NCBI GenBank assembly: GCA_038396585.1
Contig: CP121691.1
Span: 248,001 to 312,000 of the forward strand
DNA length: 64,000 bases
Direction: 5' to 3'
From: Vallitaleaceae bacterium 9-2
GTDB taxonomy: Bacteria > Bacillota > Clostridia > Lachnospirales > Vallitaleaceae
Made by a program: the position numbers and the translations under genes
Shown here: positions 23,144 to 32,594 of the stretch, piece after piece
Numbering within the stretch: the first letter of the stretch is position 1
Layout: each line of letters opens with the position of its first letter
The notes under the pieces: model-generated
Databases searched by the model: none
What the model saw: the letters and a program-made list of their open reading frames with translations, nothing else
Told to the model about the DNA's origin: nothing

Positions 23144-23632
23144 TTACTTTATACGATGCAGGGTTAAAGGGTTTTCAAGAGCAAGTAGTTCCTGCTTGAT
23201 ATCAAGCCCCCCAGCATATCCCACGAGACGATGGTTGGAGCCAATGACACGGTGGCAAGGAATGAAGATCATGAGGGGATTTTTGTTATTGGCCATACCT
23301 ACAGCGCGATATGCTTTTGGATTGTTGATGGCCAATGCAATATCTTTATAGGAACGGGTTTGTCCATAGGGAATCTGCTGTAGCGCCCTCCAAACACGTT
23401 GCTGGAACGCGGTGCCTTGTGGAGCGAGGGGAAGGTCAAAAACTTGACGTTCTTTGTTAAAGTATTCACTTAATTGTTGGAATGCGGCGTCTGAGACGTT
23501 GGAGGGTTCATTTGGAGTATCTATGTGAGTAACAATAGAGGCAGAGGTAATATTATTATGTTCATATCCAATTCGAAATATTCGCCTATTAAATTGTGAA
23601 AAGGTATAATACGCGTATTTTGGCATAGGCAA
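23144..23632 (-). CDS. ogt: Methylated-DNA--protein-cysteine methyltransferase
   Basis: This 162-residue enzyme has the active-site motif IPCHRVIGS, in which Cys takes the alkyl group from O6-methylguanine in a suicide reaction, and the upstream DNA-binding part GTAFQQRVWRALQQIPYGQTRSYKDIA. The N-terminal domain is short, as in Ogt-type proteins. Length is usual. It is monocistronic. Confidence 0.93.
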   Translation of the reverse strand: MPMPKYAYYTFSQFNRRIFRIGYEHNNITSASIVTHIDTPNEPSNVSDAAFQQLSEYFNKERQVFDLPLAPQGTAFQQRVWRALQQIPYGQTRSYKDIALAINNPKAYRAVGMANNKNPLMIFIPCHRVIGSNHRLVGYAGGLDIKQELLALENPLTLHRIK

Positions 23633-23858
23633 CTGTCCTTTCCGTGCGATTTGTATTGTAAAAAGTTATGCTTTCAATATAGCATATATTTACCGCGTTA
23701 TGAAGATAGAGACTGTTAATTGATATGAAAAAATGTATTGTTAAGACATATTAAGCTATATTTAATGCAATTATAATGGAAAAAAACCATAATAGATTGT
23801 AATATAGTACTCAAGAGAAAATGCTATTGTAACATTAGGGAAGAGTAAGGTGATAAAA

Positions 23859-24617
23859 ATGCTTCAAATTAATGGATTAGGAAAAACATACGGATCAGGC
23901 CAAGCTGCCGTAAATGCTCTTCGAGGTATTGATTTAACAGTTGCAGAAGGTGAATTTGTATCAATTATGGGGCCTTCCGGTTCGGGTAAATCAACCTTGA
24001 TGAATATTGTCGGATGCTTAGATAAATCGACGTATGGATCATATGCACTAGATACGGTGGACGTATCCAAGCTCAATGAAAATGAATTGGCAGCGATTCG
24101 AAATAAAAAGATAGGTTTTGTTTTTCAGTCGTTTAATCTATTGCCTAGAATTTCGGCGCTCAAAAATGTAGAATTACCCATGATCTATGCTGGAGTGCAT
24201 CACAAAGAACGGCGAGAGCGTGCGGTTGAAGCGCTAAAGCGTGTAGGATTAGAAGCTAGAATGGATCATAAGCCAAATGAGATGTCGGGAGGACAAAAAC
24301 AGAGGGTTGCCATTGCAAGAGCTTTGGTCAATAGTCCGGCAATTATTTTGGCAGATGAGCCAACAGGGAACCTAGATTCCGTTTCCTCAGAAGAGATTAT
24401 GGAAATTTTCCAACAGTTAAATCAAGAAGGCGTTACGGTTCTAATCGTAACCCATGAACCGGACATTGCTGATCATACCCATCGTATTGTAACGTTTGAA
24501 GATGGATTGTTAATTAGTGATCAAAGGGTGGAATCGCCCTTAGATGCCCGAGAAATACTTAAAGAAAAACAACGCATGCTTAATGCATCGTTAAAAGGAG
24601 GAGAACACGATGAGTGA
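23859..24617 (+). CDS. ABC transporter ATP-binding protein (MacB/LolD type)
   Basis: ATG at 23859 with TAAGGTG upstream gives 252 residues. Walker A GPSGSGKST, Q-loop in VFQSFNLLP, signature MSGGQKQRVAIARAL and Walker B IILADEPTGNLDS are all intact. The type is that of MacB/LolD/FtsE ATPases, which drive FtsX-like permeases. It is the first gene of a four-gene operon with a Yip1 protein, an HlyD-type adaptor and the permease. Likely cargo: a peptide, lipid or antibiotic to be exported. Confidence 0.92.
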   Translation: MLQINGLGKTYGSGQAAVNALRGIDLTVAEGEFVSIMGPSGSGKSTLMNIVGCLDKSTYGSYALDTVDVSKLNENELAAIRNKKIGFVFQSFNLLPRISALKNVELPMIYAGVHHKERRERAVEALKRVGLEARMDHKPNEMSGGQKQRVAIARALVNSPAIILADEPTGNLDSVSSEEIMEIFQQLNQEGVTVLIVTHEPDIADHTHRIVTFEDGLLISDQRVESPLDAREILKEKQRMLNASLKGGEHDE

Positions 24618-25383
24618 ATTTAATGACAAAGAAAGCGCAAACGAAAATACAAATGCGGTAGCTGATGTAGAACTGAATGAAGAATATGTTCAAATGAATG
24701 GGTTCCAAAAGGCGATAGGAATAATCACATCACCCAAAAAGACATTGTTATCCTTAAGTGTTAAGCCTAGCTATGTGATTCCAATCATATTAATTATCAT
24801 AGTTCCTATTTTGCACTTTTTCCTTGCATGGTCCGGTTATGAGAAGATGATGATTGAAAGCTTGGAGATGGGGGTTGCGGGAACGGGAGTAGAGGTTACA
24901 CCAGAGCTGATTAATATGCAATTAAACGTTAGTAAATGGGCAATGGTTTTAGTGGCAGTATTTGGAGGTCTAGGTGGTGCTGCATTTAGCGCATTATATT
25001 ATTTTGTTGCAGCAAAGATTGCAAAATCAGACGTATCCTATGGTCGCCTGTTTTCCGTACAACTACATGTTGCAATTATTGGATTGCTATCATATATTAT
25101 ACTAACAATTCTTGTGGTTCTAGGCAATCCGGCAGTAGCATACACTAGCTTAGCGATGGTCTTACCGCAATCAATGCAAACTACATTTATTGGTGGATTG
25201 TTATCACCTATTGAATTTTTTGGAATTTGGTCGTTGATTGTGATGTATTATGGCATGCGTATTGTCGCTAAAGTGAGTAAAAAAGCAGCATTAATTTCTG
25301 TTATTGTTGCACTTTTGGCAAGCATGCTATTTACAGGCGCGACTTTAGGACTTACTACAGCAATGACAGGAATGATGGGATAG
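24610..25383 (+). CDS. Yip1-domain membrane protein
   Basis: This 257-residue protein has a hydrophilic acidic N-terminus (about 35 residues) followed by five likely transmembrane segments. The motif GIITSPKKTLLSLSVKPSYVIP is that of Yip1-family proteins. Its start overlaps the ATPase gene by 8 nt and the adaptor gene begins 8 nt later, so it is part of the efflux operon. The function of bacterial Yip1 proteins is not established; here a helper role for the transporter is inferred. Confidence 0.82.
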   Translation: MSEFNDKESANENTNAVADVELNEEYVQMNGFQKAIGIITSPKKTLLSLSVKPSYVIPIILIIIVPILHFFLAWSGYEKMMIESLEMGVAGTGVEVTPELINMQLNVSKWAMVLVAVFGGLGGAAFSALYYFVAAKIAKSDVSYGRLFSVQLHVAIIGLLSYIILTILVVLGNPAVAYTSLAMVLPQSMQTTFIGGLLSPIEFFGIWSLIVMYYGMRIVAKVSKKAALISVIVALLASMLFTGATLGLTTAMTGMMG

Positions 25384-25391
25384 GTGATTTG

Positions 25392-26753
25392 ATGAAAAAG
25401 AAAGTAATTATTGGAATTGGTGCTGGGATCGTTTTAACAGCAATTATTGGTATAAGTGTATGGCGTCAGAACATGAACGGTGATGGCGGAGGTTTTGGAG
25501 GTAAGGAACAACCTGTAACAACTCAAACGGTTAATGTACAAGAGATTACGTCTACAGTGTCCGTGACAGGTGTTGCCAAAGAAGCATTAAAACAAGAGAT
25601 GCAAGCAAAAGAAGTGCTTGAAATTACTAAAGTCAATAATGAAAAAGGGGATATCGTCAAAAAAGGTGATGTGCTGTTTGAAGTGGATGTTAAACCCCTT
25701 GAAGATGAATTAGAAAAGCTTAAATTAAACCAAGAGCGTGAATATTTACAACTAAGTCGCTTAAGCTCAGAGAGTAACGTATCTGGAGTTGAAAGTGCAA
25801 AAATTAGTAATGAGTTATCAAGATTAACATACGAAGCAGCGCAAAAGGAAGTGGCTACACAAGAAAAAGAATACAAAAAGCATCAAGAATTATATGGAGC
25901 AGGGATTATCTCAGAGGCAGAACTAGATACAGCAAAGGCCAATCTAGATAATGCAAAGACCCAATTAAATAATGCACAGTTAAACCTAGAACAAAGTCAG
26001 GTAAGTGTACGCGAGATTCAATCAACGACAGCAAATACCAATCAAGCCAAAGATTTTGATATTCGAGCACAACGCTTAGCGTTAGAAAGTATTGACCTTG
26101 ATATTGCCAACTTAGAAGAACGCGTAGAAGAATATCGAACATTTGGAGAAGCCAAAATTGATGGTATTGTATCTGAGATGGATGTACATGAAGGAGATTT
26201 TCTAGAGGTTCAAGAGCCGATGGCAACAATTATCTCGGATGAAGAAATTATCATAGAAGCAAATATTCGTGAATATGATATTCGAGAGATTCGTATAGGT
26301 CAAGAGGTTCTAATAACAGGAGATGCAATTGATGAATCCGTTGAGGTAAAAGGGCGTGTGCAATACATTGCTCCGGTTGCAGCTAAAGCTATTATAAATG
26401 GGCGTGAGTCAACCTCAATCTTGGTTGAAATCGTTGTTGAACAAGGCGTTGAAGAAGTAAAGCCTGGCTATACTGTAGAGTGTGAGATTACAACTTTGAA
26501 AAATGAAGAAGCCATTGTCATCTCATATGAAATGTTCGCACGTGAAAAAGACGGAGAAAAAACGGTGTTCGTAGTTAATGAGAACAATGTGTTGGAAGAA
26601 CGCGTAGTTGAAGTGGGAATTACTTCTGATTTTGATGCAGAAATCACATCAGGAATCGAAAAAAATGAGCTCGTAGTTGTAAATCCGTCAATGTTACTAC
26701 ATGATGGAATGAAGGTATCCGTAAATGAGCGAACGGTGGAAGAAGGGAACTAA
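25392..26753 (+). CDS. HlyD/MacA-type efflux adaptor protein
   Basis: ATG at 25392 with AGGTGAT upstream gives 453 residues. One N-terminal transmembrane anchor (IIGIGAGIVLTAIIGISVW) is followed by a split biotinyl-lipoyl domain, a long coiled-coil hairpin (about residues 105-245) and C-terminal beta-barrel parts (GRVQYIAPVAAKAI; PGYTVECEITTL). In Gram-positive cells such adaptors sit outside the membrane and couple to MacB-like permeases. It is directly followed by the permease gene with no gap. Confidence 0.9.
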   Translation: MKKKVIIGIGAGIVLTAIIGISVWRQNMNGDGGGFGGKEQPVTTQTVNVQEITSTVSVTGVAKEALKQEMQAKEVLEITKVNNEKGDIVKKGDVLFEVDVKPLEDELEKLKLNQEREYLQLSRLSSESNVSGVESAKISNELSRLTYEAAQKEVATQEKEYKKHQELYGAGIISEAELDTAKANLDNAKTQLNNAQLNLEQSQVSVREIQSTTANTNQAKDFDIRAQRLALESIDLDIANLEERVEEYRTFGEAKIDGIVSEMDVHEGDFLEVQEPMATIISDEEIIIEANIREYDIREIRIGQEVLITGDAIDESVEVKGRVQYIAPVAAKAIINGRESTSILVEIVVEQGVEEVKPGYTVECEITTLKNEEAIVISYEMFAREKDGEKTVFVVNENNVLEERVVEVGITSDFDAEITSGIEKNELVVVNPSMLLHDGMKVSVNERTVEEGN

Positions 26754-27965
26754 ATGCATTTAACAGAGAATTTTAAGCAAGCATTTTTGAGTTTGTCCAC
26801 AAACAAGTTAAGATCGATTTTAACAATGCTTGGCATTATTATGGGGGTTTTTTCTGTGGTCGCCATACTAGCAATCAGTAATGCAGCCAAGGTTTTTATG
26901 TTAGATGAGTTCAACAAAATGGGGGCTAATTCAATTATCATACAAAACATGTCATCCAACGGTGAAGAGCTTGAAGAGCGGGACCGACTAACGATGGACG
27001 ACCTTTATAAGATTAAAGAAGGGGTTGCTGAAGTTGAATTTGTAACAGCGGCACAAGTATTTTATTCGGATATTCGTGTAGAAGATGGATACCAATCCGC
27101 ATATGTAACAGGAGCAACCCATGAGTATCCAAATTTTCAAGCGATGGAATTTGTTCATGGTCGTTTTCTTTCAGCAGAGGATATTGAAGGGCAACGTAGA
27201 GTTATTGTTGTTCCGGACACATATGCTAAGGAGCACTTTGGACGAACAGATATTATCGGGGAAGAAGTGACAATCACCAACTATTATGGAGAACTGCTGA
27301 AGCTTCGTGTTATCGGAGTCTTAAGTACCGAAGATAATCTTTTTTCTTCAATGATGGAAGGGATGCCGGTTGAAGTTGTTGTCCCTGTAAGCTTGACCCA
27401 AGCTTTCTTTGACAGTGATACTGTGGATCAGATACAAGTATCAGTTTTTCAAGGGACCAATCTGAAAGAGGCCGGAGAAAAGATTGTGCGTTTGCTAGAG
27501 TTTGTCAATCAAAATGAAGACAAATATATGGCGACCAGCATTGAAGATATTCAAAAATCTGTTGGTAGTGTATTAGATGTTATTTCAATGATTTTTGTTG
27601 TCATTGCCGTCATTACCCTAGTGGTTGGAGGAATAGGCATTATCAACATTTTGTTGGTTTCTGTAACAGAACGTATTCGAGAAATCGGTCTGCGAAAAGC
27701 CATTGGTGCTAAGAAGCGGGATATCATCATGCAGTTTTTAACAGAGTCAATCATGATGACTGGTTTTAGTGGATTGATTGGAATCATACTTGGTTTAATT
27801 ACGGGAGGTATCATATCTGCACTTATAAAAATCCCGCCGGTTGTGGATTTGAAAACCGTCATATTTACCTTTACAGGATCGATTGTTTTAGGAATTGTCT
27901 TTGGAGTATATCCGGCAAAAAAAGCAGCAGATCTTGATCCAATTGAATCTTTACGATATGAGTAG
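26754..27965 (+). CDS. MacB/FtsX-type ABC transporter permease
   Basis: This 403-residue protein has the MacB layout: one N-terminal TM helix (LRSILTMLGIIMGVFSVVAIL), a large extracellular MacB_PCD domain (about 45-270), and three C-terminal helices with the FtsX motif ERIREIGLRKAIGAKKRDI. Together with the ATPase and adaptor it forms an exporter. The ATG follows directly on the adaptor stop, so translation is coupled. A terminator lies 9 nt after its stop. Confidence 0.92.
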   Translation: MHLTENFKQAFLSLSTNKLRSILTMLGIIMGVFSVVAILAISNAAKVFMLDEFNKMGANSIIIQNMSSNGEELEERDRLTMDDLYKIKEGVAEVEFVTAAQVFYSDIRVEDGYQSAYVTGATHEYPNFQAMEFVHGRFLSAEDIEGQRRVIVVPDTYAKEHFGRTDIIGEEVTITNYYGELLKLRVIGVLSTEDNLFSSMMEGMPVEVVVPVSLTQAFFDSDTVDQIQVSVFQGTNLKEAGEKIVRLLEFVNQNEDKYMATSIEDIQKSVGSVLDVISMIFVVIAVITLVVGGIGIINILLVSVTERIREIGLRKAIGAKKRDIIMQFLTESIMMTGFSGLIGIILGLITGGIISALIKIPPVVDLKTVIFTFTGSIVLGIVFGVYPAKKAADLDPIESLRYE

Positions 27966-27971
27966 ATAATA

Positions 27972-28005
27972 TAAAAGGAATAGCTTTTGGCTATTCCTTT
28001 TTTTG
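27972..28005. terminator. Terminator after the MacAB-type operon
   Basis: AAAGGAATAGC and GCTATTCCTTT form a stem with a TTTTG loop, followed by TTTTTTT. The minus-strand CYTH gene ends inside it, so it may serve both strands. Confidence 0.85.
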
Positions 28006-28437
28006 ACTTAAAAAACTATTATGATAACGCTTGTCGTTGGTGACGTCTTCGCCAAACCAGTCTGGAGGGATAAACGTCTCAGCAGCATGGCGTGTATCAA
28101 ATTCAACTTCAGCTAATTGCAGGCCATCATAATCATCATGAAACAAATCCAGTTCAATCGTATAATCTTTATACGCAATATAATAACGAGTTTTGTGAAT
28201 AATTAGTCCTTCAACTTTCAAAGACAAATGCTCAAACTCCTCCCGGCTTATTTCAAGTTCATGTTCTTCACGCTCTAATAGCCCCTTGCCTTTAATGGTT
28301 AATATGTACTGGTTGTCTATCTGTCGTATACGGATAACGGGAAATGTTGATATGTAGCCTTGCTTAATTTGTCGATGGGGATAAGTGGCCAAATTATCCG
28401 GAAGTTTTGGGATAAGATATTTTTTTTCAATTTCCAT
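27991..28437 (-). CDS. CYTH-domain protein (inorganic triphosphatase type)
   Basis: This 148-residue protein begins with the family motif ExExK as MEIEKKYLI and has further charged strands (IRIRQIDNQYILTIKGKG, EEHELEIS, YTIELDLFHDDYDGL) that line the triphosphate tunnel. CYTH enzymes hydrolyse inorganic triphosphate or make cAMP in rare cases. The small stand-alone form points to triphosphatase activity. Monocistronic. Confidence 0.88.
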   Translation of the reverse strand: MEIEKKYLIPKLPDNLATYPHRQIKQGYISTFPVIRIRQIDNQYILTIKGKGLLEREEHELEISREEFEHLSLKVEGLIIHKTRYYIAYKDYTIELDLFHDDYDGLQLAEVEFDTRHAAETFIPPDWFGEDVTNDKRYHNSFLSQKKE

Positions 28438-28539
28438 AAGAGTGAACTCCTTGTTTTTTAAAAAAGATAATGGTAAAATATAGTTTAATAATATTATAAC
28501 GTAAAATTGTGTTGAATCATAGTTTTTTAGGAGGCTGTT

Positions 28540-29085
28540 ATGGGAAAAGCTGCTCTATTTTTAGCAACAGGTTTTGAAGAAATAGAAGCGATAAGCATCA
28601 TTGATGTTTTAAGACGAGGCGGATTAGATTTAGTTACGATTTCAGTATCGGGTATGGAAGATGTTGAAGGGTCACATGGAGTGATTGTAAAAAGTGATGC
28701 CTTGTTTTTTTCAATTGACTATTCAGAATATGACTTATTTATCCTACCGGGAGGACCAGGGACAGAGAATTTGAAAAAACATGAAGGTTTGTGCGACTTA
28801 CTTGTTCAAGTTCATAACGAAGGCAAGCGCATTGCGGCGATATGTGCAGCACCGAGTGTTCTTGGCGAGATGAAGATACTTGAGGGGAAGATGGCAACCT
28901 GTTATCCTGGATATGAAGAGGAACTAAAAGGGGCTCATGTACTTAATCAAGAAATCGTTCGTGATGGTAATGTTGTTACGGGCAAAGGTCCGGGAGTGAG
29001 TATGAAGTTTGCTTTTGAAATTCTCAAAGATTATCTGGAACCAGAAGCTATTGAGGGGTTAAAGGAACGAATGATTATTCATTAA
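28540..29085 (+). CDS. DJ-1/PfpI-family protein (YajL-like)
   Basis: This 181-residue protein matches the DJ-1 family: FLATGFEEIEAISIIDVLRRGG at the N-terminus, DLFILPGGPGTENL, and the nucleophile elbow AAICAAPSVLGE with Cys near residue 105. Relatives act as glyoxalases or protein repair/stress proteins. GGAGG lies before the ATG. It stands alone upstream of the opp leader. Confidence 0.9.
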   Translation: MGKAALFLATGFEEIEAISIIDVLRRGGLDLVTISVSGMEDVEGSHGVIVKSDALFFSIDYSEYDLFILPGGPGTENLKKHEGLCDLLVQVHNEGKRIAAICAAPSVLGEMKILEGKMATCYPGYEEELKGAHVLNQEIVRDGNVVTGKGPGVSMKFAFEILKDYLEPEAIEGLKERMIIH

Positions 29086-29290
29086 TCTGTATATATTTGA
29101 AGTCTATCTAACATAAATTACTGTATGGATATATTGGGGTTTCATGAGGGGAAAGACAAGGTGAATAGAGCGAAAGACTAAATATGCAAGGGATTTCCAG
29201 CCTTTTGCACTGCGGTCTGACAGCGTGATAAAATAATGCAAGATTAAATGGCTGATTTGCAAAAAAACAAATGTATTTTCTGGAAAAGAC

Positions 29291-29319
29291 TTTACAGTAC
29301 TTCAAATTTATTATATAAT
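29291..29319 (+). promoter_or_regulatory. Promoter of the opp operon
   Basis: TTTACA (29291-29296) and TATAAT (29314-29319) are separated by 17 bp. The transcript would have a leader of about 115 nt before oppB. Confidence 0.75.
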
Positions 29320-29377
29320 TACCAAGTAATTTAGGCTTATCATAGATGTAGACAAAACATAAAATGTATTTTAATAA

Positions 29378-29404
29378 GACCCGTTCCGATAGGAGTGGGT
29401 TTAT
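29378..29404 (+). promoter_or_regulatory. Leader hairpin of the opp operon
   Basis: ACCCGTTCC-GATA-GGAGTGGGT forms a 9-bp stem with two G-T pairs and a short T-run after it. It sits in the opp leader, 40 nt before oppB, and may be an attenuator or an mRNA-stabilising stem. The rest of the 356-nt gap (29086-29441) shows the promoter and no gene. Confidence 0.5.
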
Positions 29405-29441
29405 GTCTAATTATGAAAGCTATTCGAAAGGAGTTTTATAC

Positions 29442-30371
29442 ATGTCAGGTTATTACGCAAAAAGGGTTCTTTCCGCGGTGATTACCATTTTACTTATTTC
29501 ATCATTAACTTTTATAATGATGCATGCTGTACCGGGGGGCCCTTTTACACGTGAGCGTCCCGTTCCGGATGAGATTCTAAAAACGTTGAATGAGAAGTAC
29601 AATTTGGACGCATCTTACTTTGAACAATATGTTGATTACATGAAGGGGCTGCTTACTTTTGACTTAGGTCCTTCTTATTCTAAAGTAGGAACATCAGTAA
29701 ATGATTTAGTTGTTTCAGGATTCCCAGTTTCAGCAAAAATTGGACTCATGGCAAGTGCTTTAATCATTGCGTTAGGGATACCCGTGGGGATCATATCAGC
29801 CTTGAAACAGAATAAACCCATTGATTATTTAGTTATGTTTTTAGCCACAGTGGGAGTAACGGTGCCTAGCTTTGTTATGGCTACACTTATTATTTACTTC
29901 TTTGCCGGCAAGCTTGGGTGGATTCCAAGTTTTGGTGTCACTGATTGGCGAGGATATATTGGACCGGTTCTTGCATTGTCAGGATATTCGCTATCCTTCG
30001 TTGCCCGTTTGACACGTTCGAGTATGTTAGAGGTGTTACAACAAGATTATATTCGTACAGCACGTGCTAATGGAATACATGAATTTAAAGTTATTGCAAA
30101 ACATGCAGTAAAGAATGCAATGATACCTGTTGTTACTTATGTTGGACCAATGGTTGCATCAATCCTTACAGGGTCCTTTGTAATTGAAAAGATTTTTGCC
30201 TTACCGGGCCTTGGAAGACACTTTATAGAAAGTATTACTAACCGTGACTATACGACAATTATGGGAATGACAATTATTTATGCGGTACTTTATATTGTTA
30301 TGATTTTCATAGTGGATGTAGCATACGGATTTATCGACCCAAGAATCAAACTCGGAAAGGGGAAAGCATAA
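29442..30371 (+). CDS. oppB: Oligopeptide ABC transporter permease (OppB type)
   Basis: ATG at 29442 with AAAGGAG upstream gives 309 residues; an open frame extends further up but has no ribosome site. Six transmembrane segments and the permease EAA loop (about QQDYIRTARANGIHEFKVIAKHAVKNA) mark an OppB/DppB protein. It forms the channel with the next gene product and imports oligopeptides, dipeptides or possibly nickel-type ligands; the substrate cannot be told from sequence. First gene of oppBCDF-A. Confidence 0.92.
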   Translation: MSGYYAKRVLSAVITILLISSLTFIMMHAVPGGPFTRERPVPDEILKTLNEKYNLDASYFEQYVDYMKGLLTFDLGPSYSKVGTSVNDLVVSGFPVSAKIGLMASALIIALGIPVGIISALKQNKPIDYLVMFLATVGVTVPSFVMATLIIYFFAGKLGWIPSFGVTDWRGYIGPVLALSGYSLSFVARLTRSSMLEVLQQDYIRTARANGIHEFKVIAKHAVKNAMIPVVTYVGPMVASILTGSFVIEKIFALPGLGRHFIESITNRDYTTIMGMTIIYAVLYIVMIFIVDVAYGFIDPRIKLGKGKA

Positions 30372-30372
30372 A

Positions 30373-31569
30373 ATGGCAGATAATCGCTTTGTCTTCTTGG
30401 ACAGCAATCTTGAAGACGCAGAAAAAGTACGCCCAAGTTTAACCTATTGGCAAGATGCTTGGCGACGACTTAAGAAAAACAAACTATCCATGATTGGTGT
30501 AGTAACAATAATATTAGTATTATTGTTTGCTCTTTTGGGTCCATACTTTACACCATTTTCATATTCAGACCAAGACAATCAATATAAAAACTTACCTCCG
30601 GTACTTAATGTATTTGAAGTTGAGGAAGATGTGAATTTTTATCTTTCAAGTGACTATAATATGTTTAGATTGGGAGATAATGGACGCTTAGAAGAACGTC
30701 TCAAAAATGCAAAAAAAGATCCAATCAATAAAGTATATACATATATCATGGAAGTTGATGGCGTTGAACGTGAGATCGTATTGGACTTCTCATATAATCT
30801 TTTGCCAACAAAGCAAGGATATGATTATGACTATACCATCACTTATGAAGGTATTGAATATACACAACCAACGGGAAAGATGTTCAACAAAACATATCCT
30901 TTTGGTACGGATGACTTAGGACGAGACTTGTTGACGCGTATCATGTACGGTACAAGAATTTCCTTACTTGTTGCTTTTATTGCAACACTAGTTAACTTAT
31001 TCATCGGTGTAGTATACGGAAGTATCGCTGGATTTGAAGGCGGTCGTGTCGACAACATCATGATGCGTATTGTTGATATTATCAACTCGGTTCCGCTAGT
31101 TCTATATGTTATCTTGTTAATGGTTCTATTTGACGAAGGTGGTCTATGGAATATTGTTATCGCGTTAAGTACAGTATATTGGGTATCTATGGCGCGACTT
31201 GTTCGTGGTCAAATGCTATCGCTTAAAGAACAAGAGTTTGTTTTAGCGGCTCGTGTTATTGGTGTTCCAAAGCATAAGATTATATTTAGACATTTAATTC
31301 CCAATGCAATCGGACCTATTATTGTTTCAATGACAATGATGATTCCAAGTGCTGTATTTACAGAAGCATTCTTAAGTTTTATTGGTTTAGGTGTATCTGC
31401 TCCGATGGCATCCTTAGGGGTATTAGCAAACAATGCCTTATCAGGATTGTTAACGTATCCGTATCTATTGTTCTTCCCGGCAATGACGATTGCTATTATT
31501 ATTCTTGCCTTTAACTTCTTAGGGGATGGATTAAGAGATGCGCTAGACCCAAGACTAAGGAAAGGATAG
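30373..31569 (+). CDS. oppC: Oligopeptide ABC transporter permease (OppC type) with extracellular insertion
   Basis: This 398-residue protein is about 100 residues longer than a usual OppC. After the first TM helix (residues 39-60) an extracellular domain of about 110 residues (60-170) precedes the FGTDDLGRDLLTRIMYGTRISL entry into the channel core. The EAA loop reads VLAARVIGVPKHKIIFRHLIPNA. Such enlarged OppC forms occur in Clostridia and may help to receive substrate from OppA. It starts 1 nt after oppB. Confidence 0.92.
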   Translation: MADNRFVFLDSNLEDAEKVRPSLTYWQDAWRRLKKNKLSMIGVVTIILVLLFALLGPYFTPFSYSDQDNQYKNLPPVLNVFEVEEDVNFYLSSDYNMFRLGDNGRLEERLKNAKKDPINKVYTYIMEVDGVEREIVLDFSYNLLPTKQGYDYDYTITYEGIEYTQPTGKMFNKTYPFGTDDLGRDLLTRIMYGTRISLLVAFIATLVNLFIGVVYGSIAGFEGGRVDNIMMRIVDIINSVPLVLYVILLMVLFDEGGLWNIVIALSTVYWVSMARLVRGQMLSLKEQEFVLAARVIGVPKHKIIFRHLIPNAIGPIIVSMTMMIPSAVFTEAFLSFIGLGVSAPMASLGVLANNALSGLLTYPYLLFFPAMTIAIIILAFNFLGDGLRDALDPRLRKG

Positions 31570-31577
31570 ATTAAACT

Positions 31578-32594
31578 ATGAGTAAGATATTAGAAGTCAA
31601 AAATTTAAGTACATCATTTTATACCCACTTAGGTGAAGTTCAAGCTGTTCGTGGTAATACGTTTACAATGAACAAAGGAGAAATCCTTGGTATCGTTGGT
31701 GAATCCGGTAGTGGAAAAAGTGTTACGGCAATGTCAATTATGGGCTTGATTGATCATCCTGGAAGAATTAAAAGTGGAGAAATCCTATTTAATGGTGAGA
31801 ATATAGCCAATAAATCGAATAAAGCTATGTCAAACATTCGAGGAAAAGAAATCTCAATGATTTTCCAAGATCCTATGACATCGTTGAATCCGGTATATAC
31901 AATAGAAAATCTTATGGTTGAAGTTATTCAACGTCATAAGCATGTATCAAAAAAAGAGGCAAGAGAGATTGCAATAGAAAAACTTAGTCTTGTTGGTATT
32001 CCAGAACCGGAAAGCCGCATTAAGTCCTATCCACATGAGTTTTCCGGTGGTATGCGTCAACGTGCGATGATTGCAACAGCGTTATCTTGTGATCCGAAGC
32101 TTCTTATTGCGGATGAGCCAACGACAGCTCTTGATGTTACGATTCAGGCGCAGATTCTTGATATCCTAAAGAAACTTGCACAAGAGTTAGAGACTTCAAT
32201 TATGATTATCACACATGACTTGGGCGTAATTGCAGAGACATGTACAAAAATCATCGTAATGTATGGTGGCTTGATTATGGAAAAAGGACCTATTGATGAG
32301 ATCTTTTATAATCCTCAACATCCATATACTATTGGTTTGCTAAATTCTGTACCACGAATGGACGTTGAAGAAAAAGGACGATTAATTCCGATTCCGGGTT
32401 CACCTCCAGACTTAATGAATCCTCCAACAGGATGTCCATTCTCAACACGATGTCCACGTGCAATGAAGATTTGTAAAGAAGAACCGGTACCTACATTCAA
32501 AGTAAACGATAATCATACATCAGCTTGCTGGTTGTTGCATAAGGATGCACCGGAAGTTGGAGGATTTGCAAAAGGAAGTGAAGTCATTGGCTGA
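31578..32594 (+). CDS. oppD: Oligopeptide ABC transporter ATP-binding protein OppD
   Basis: This 338-residue ATPase has Walker A GESGSGKS, signature FSGGMRQRAMIATAL, Walker B LLIADEPTTALD, and the C-terminal oligopeptide-transport extension with the cysteine cluster CPFSTRCPRAMKIC that binds an Fe-S cluster in relatives. It works as a heterodimer with OppF. Its last 8 nt overlap the start of oppF. Confidence 0.93.
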   Translation: MSKILEVKNLSTSFYTHLGEVQAVRGNTFTMNKGEILGIVGESGSGKSVTAMSIMGLIDHPGRIKSGEILFNGENIANKSNKAMSNIRGKEISMIFQDPMTSLNPVYTIENLMVEVIQRHKHVSKKEAREIAIEKLSLVGIPEPESRIKSYPHEFSGGMRQRAMIATALSCDPKLLIADEPTTALDVTIQAQILDILKKLAQELETSIMIITHDLGVIAETCTKIIVMYGGLIMEKGPIDEIFYNPQHPYTIGLLNSVPRMDVEEKGRLIPIPGSPPDLMNPPTGCPFSTRCPRAMKICKEEPVPTFKVNDNHTSACWLLHKDAPEVGGFAKGSEVIG

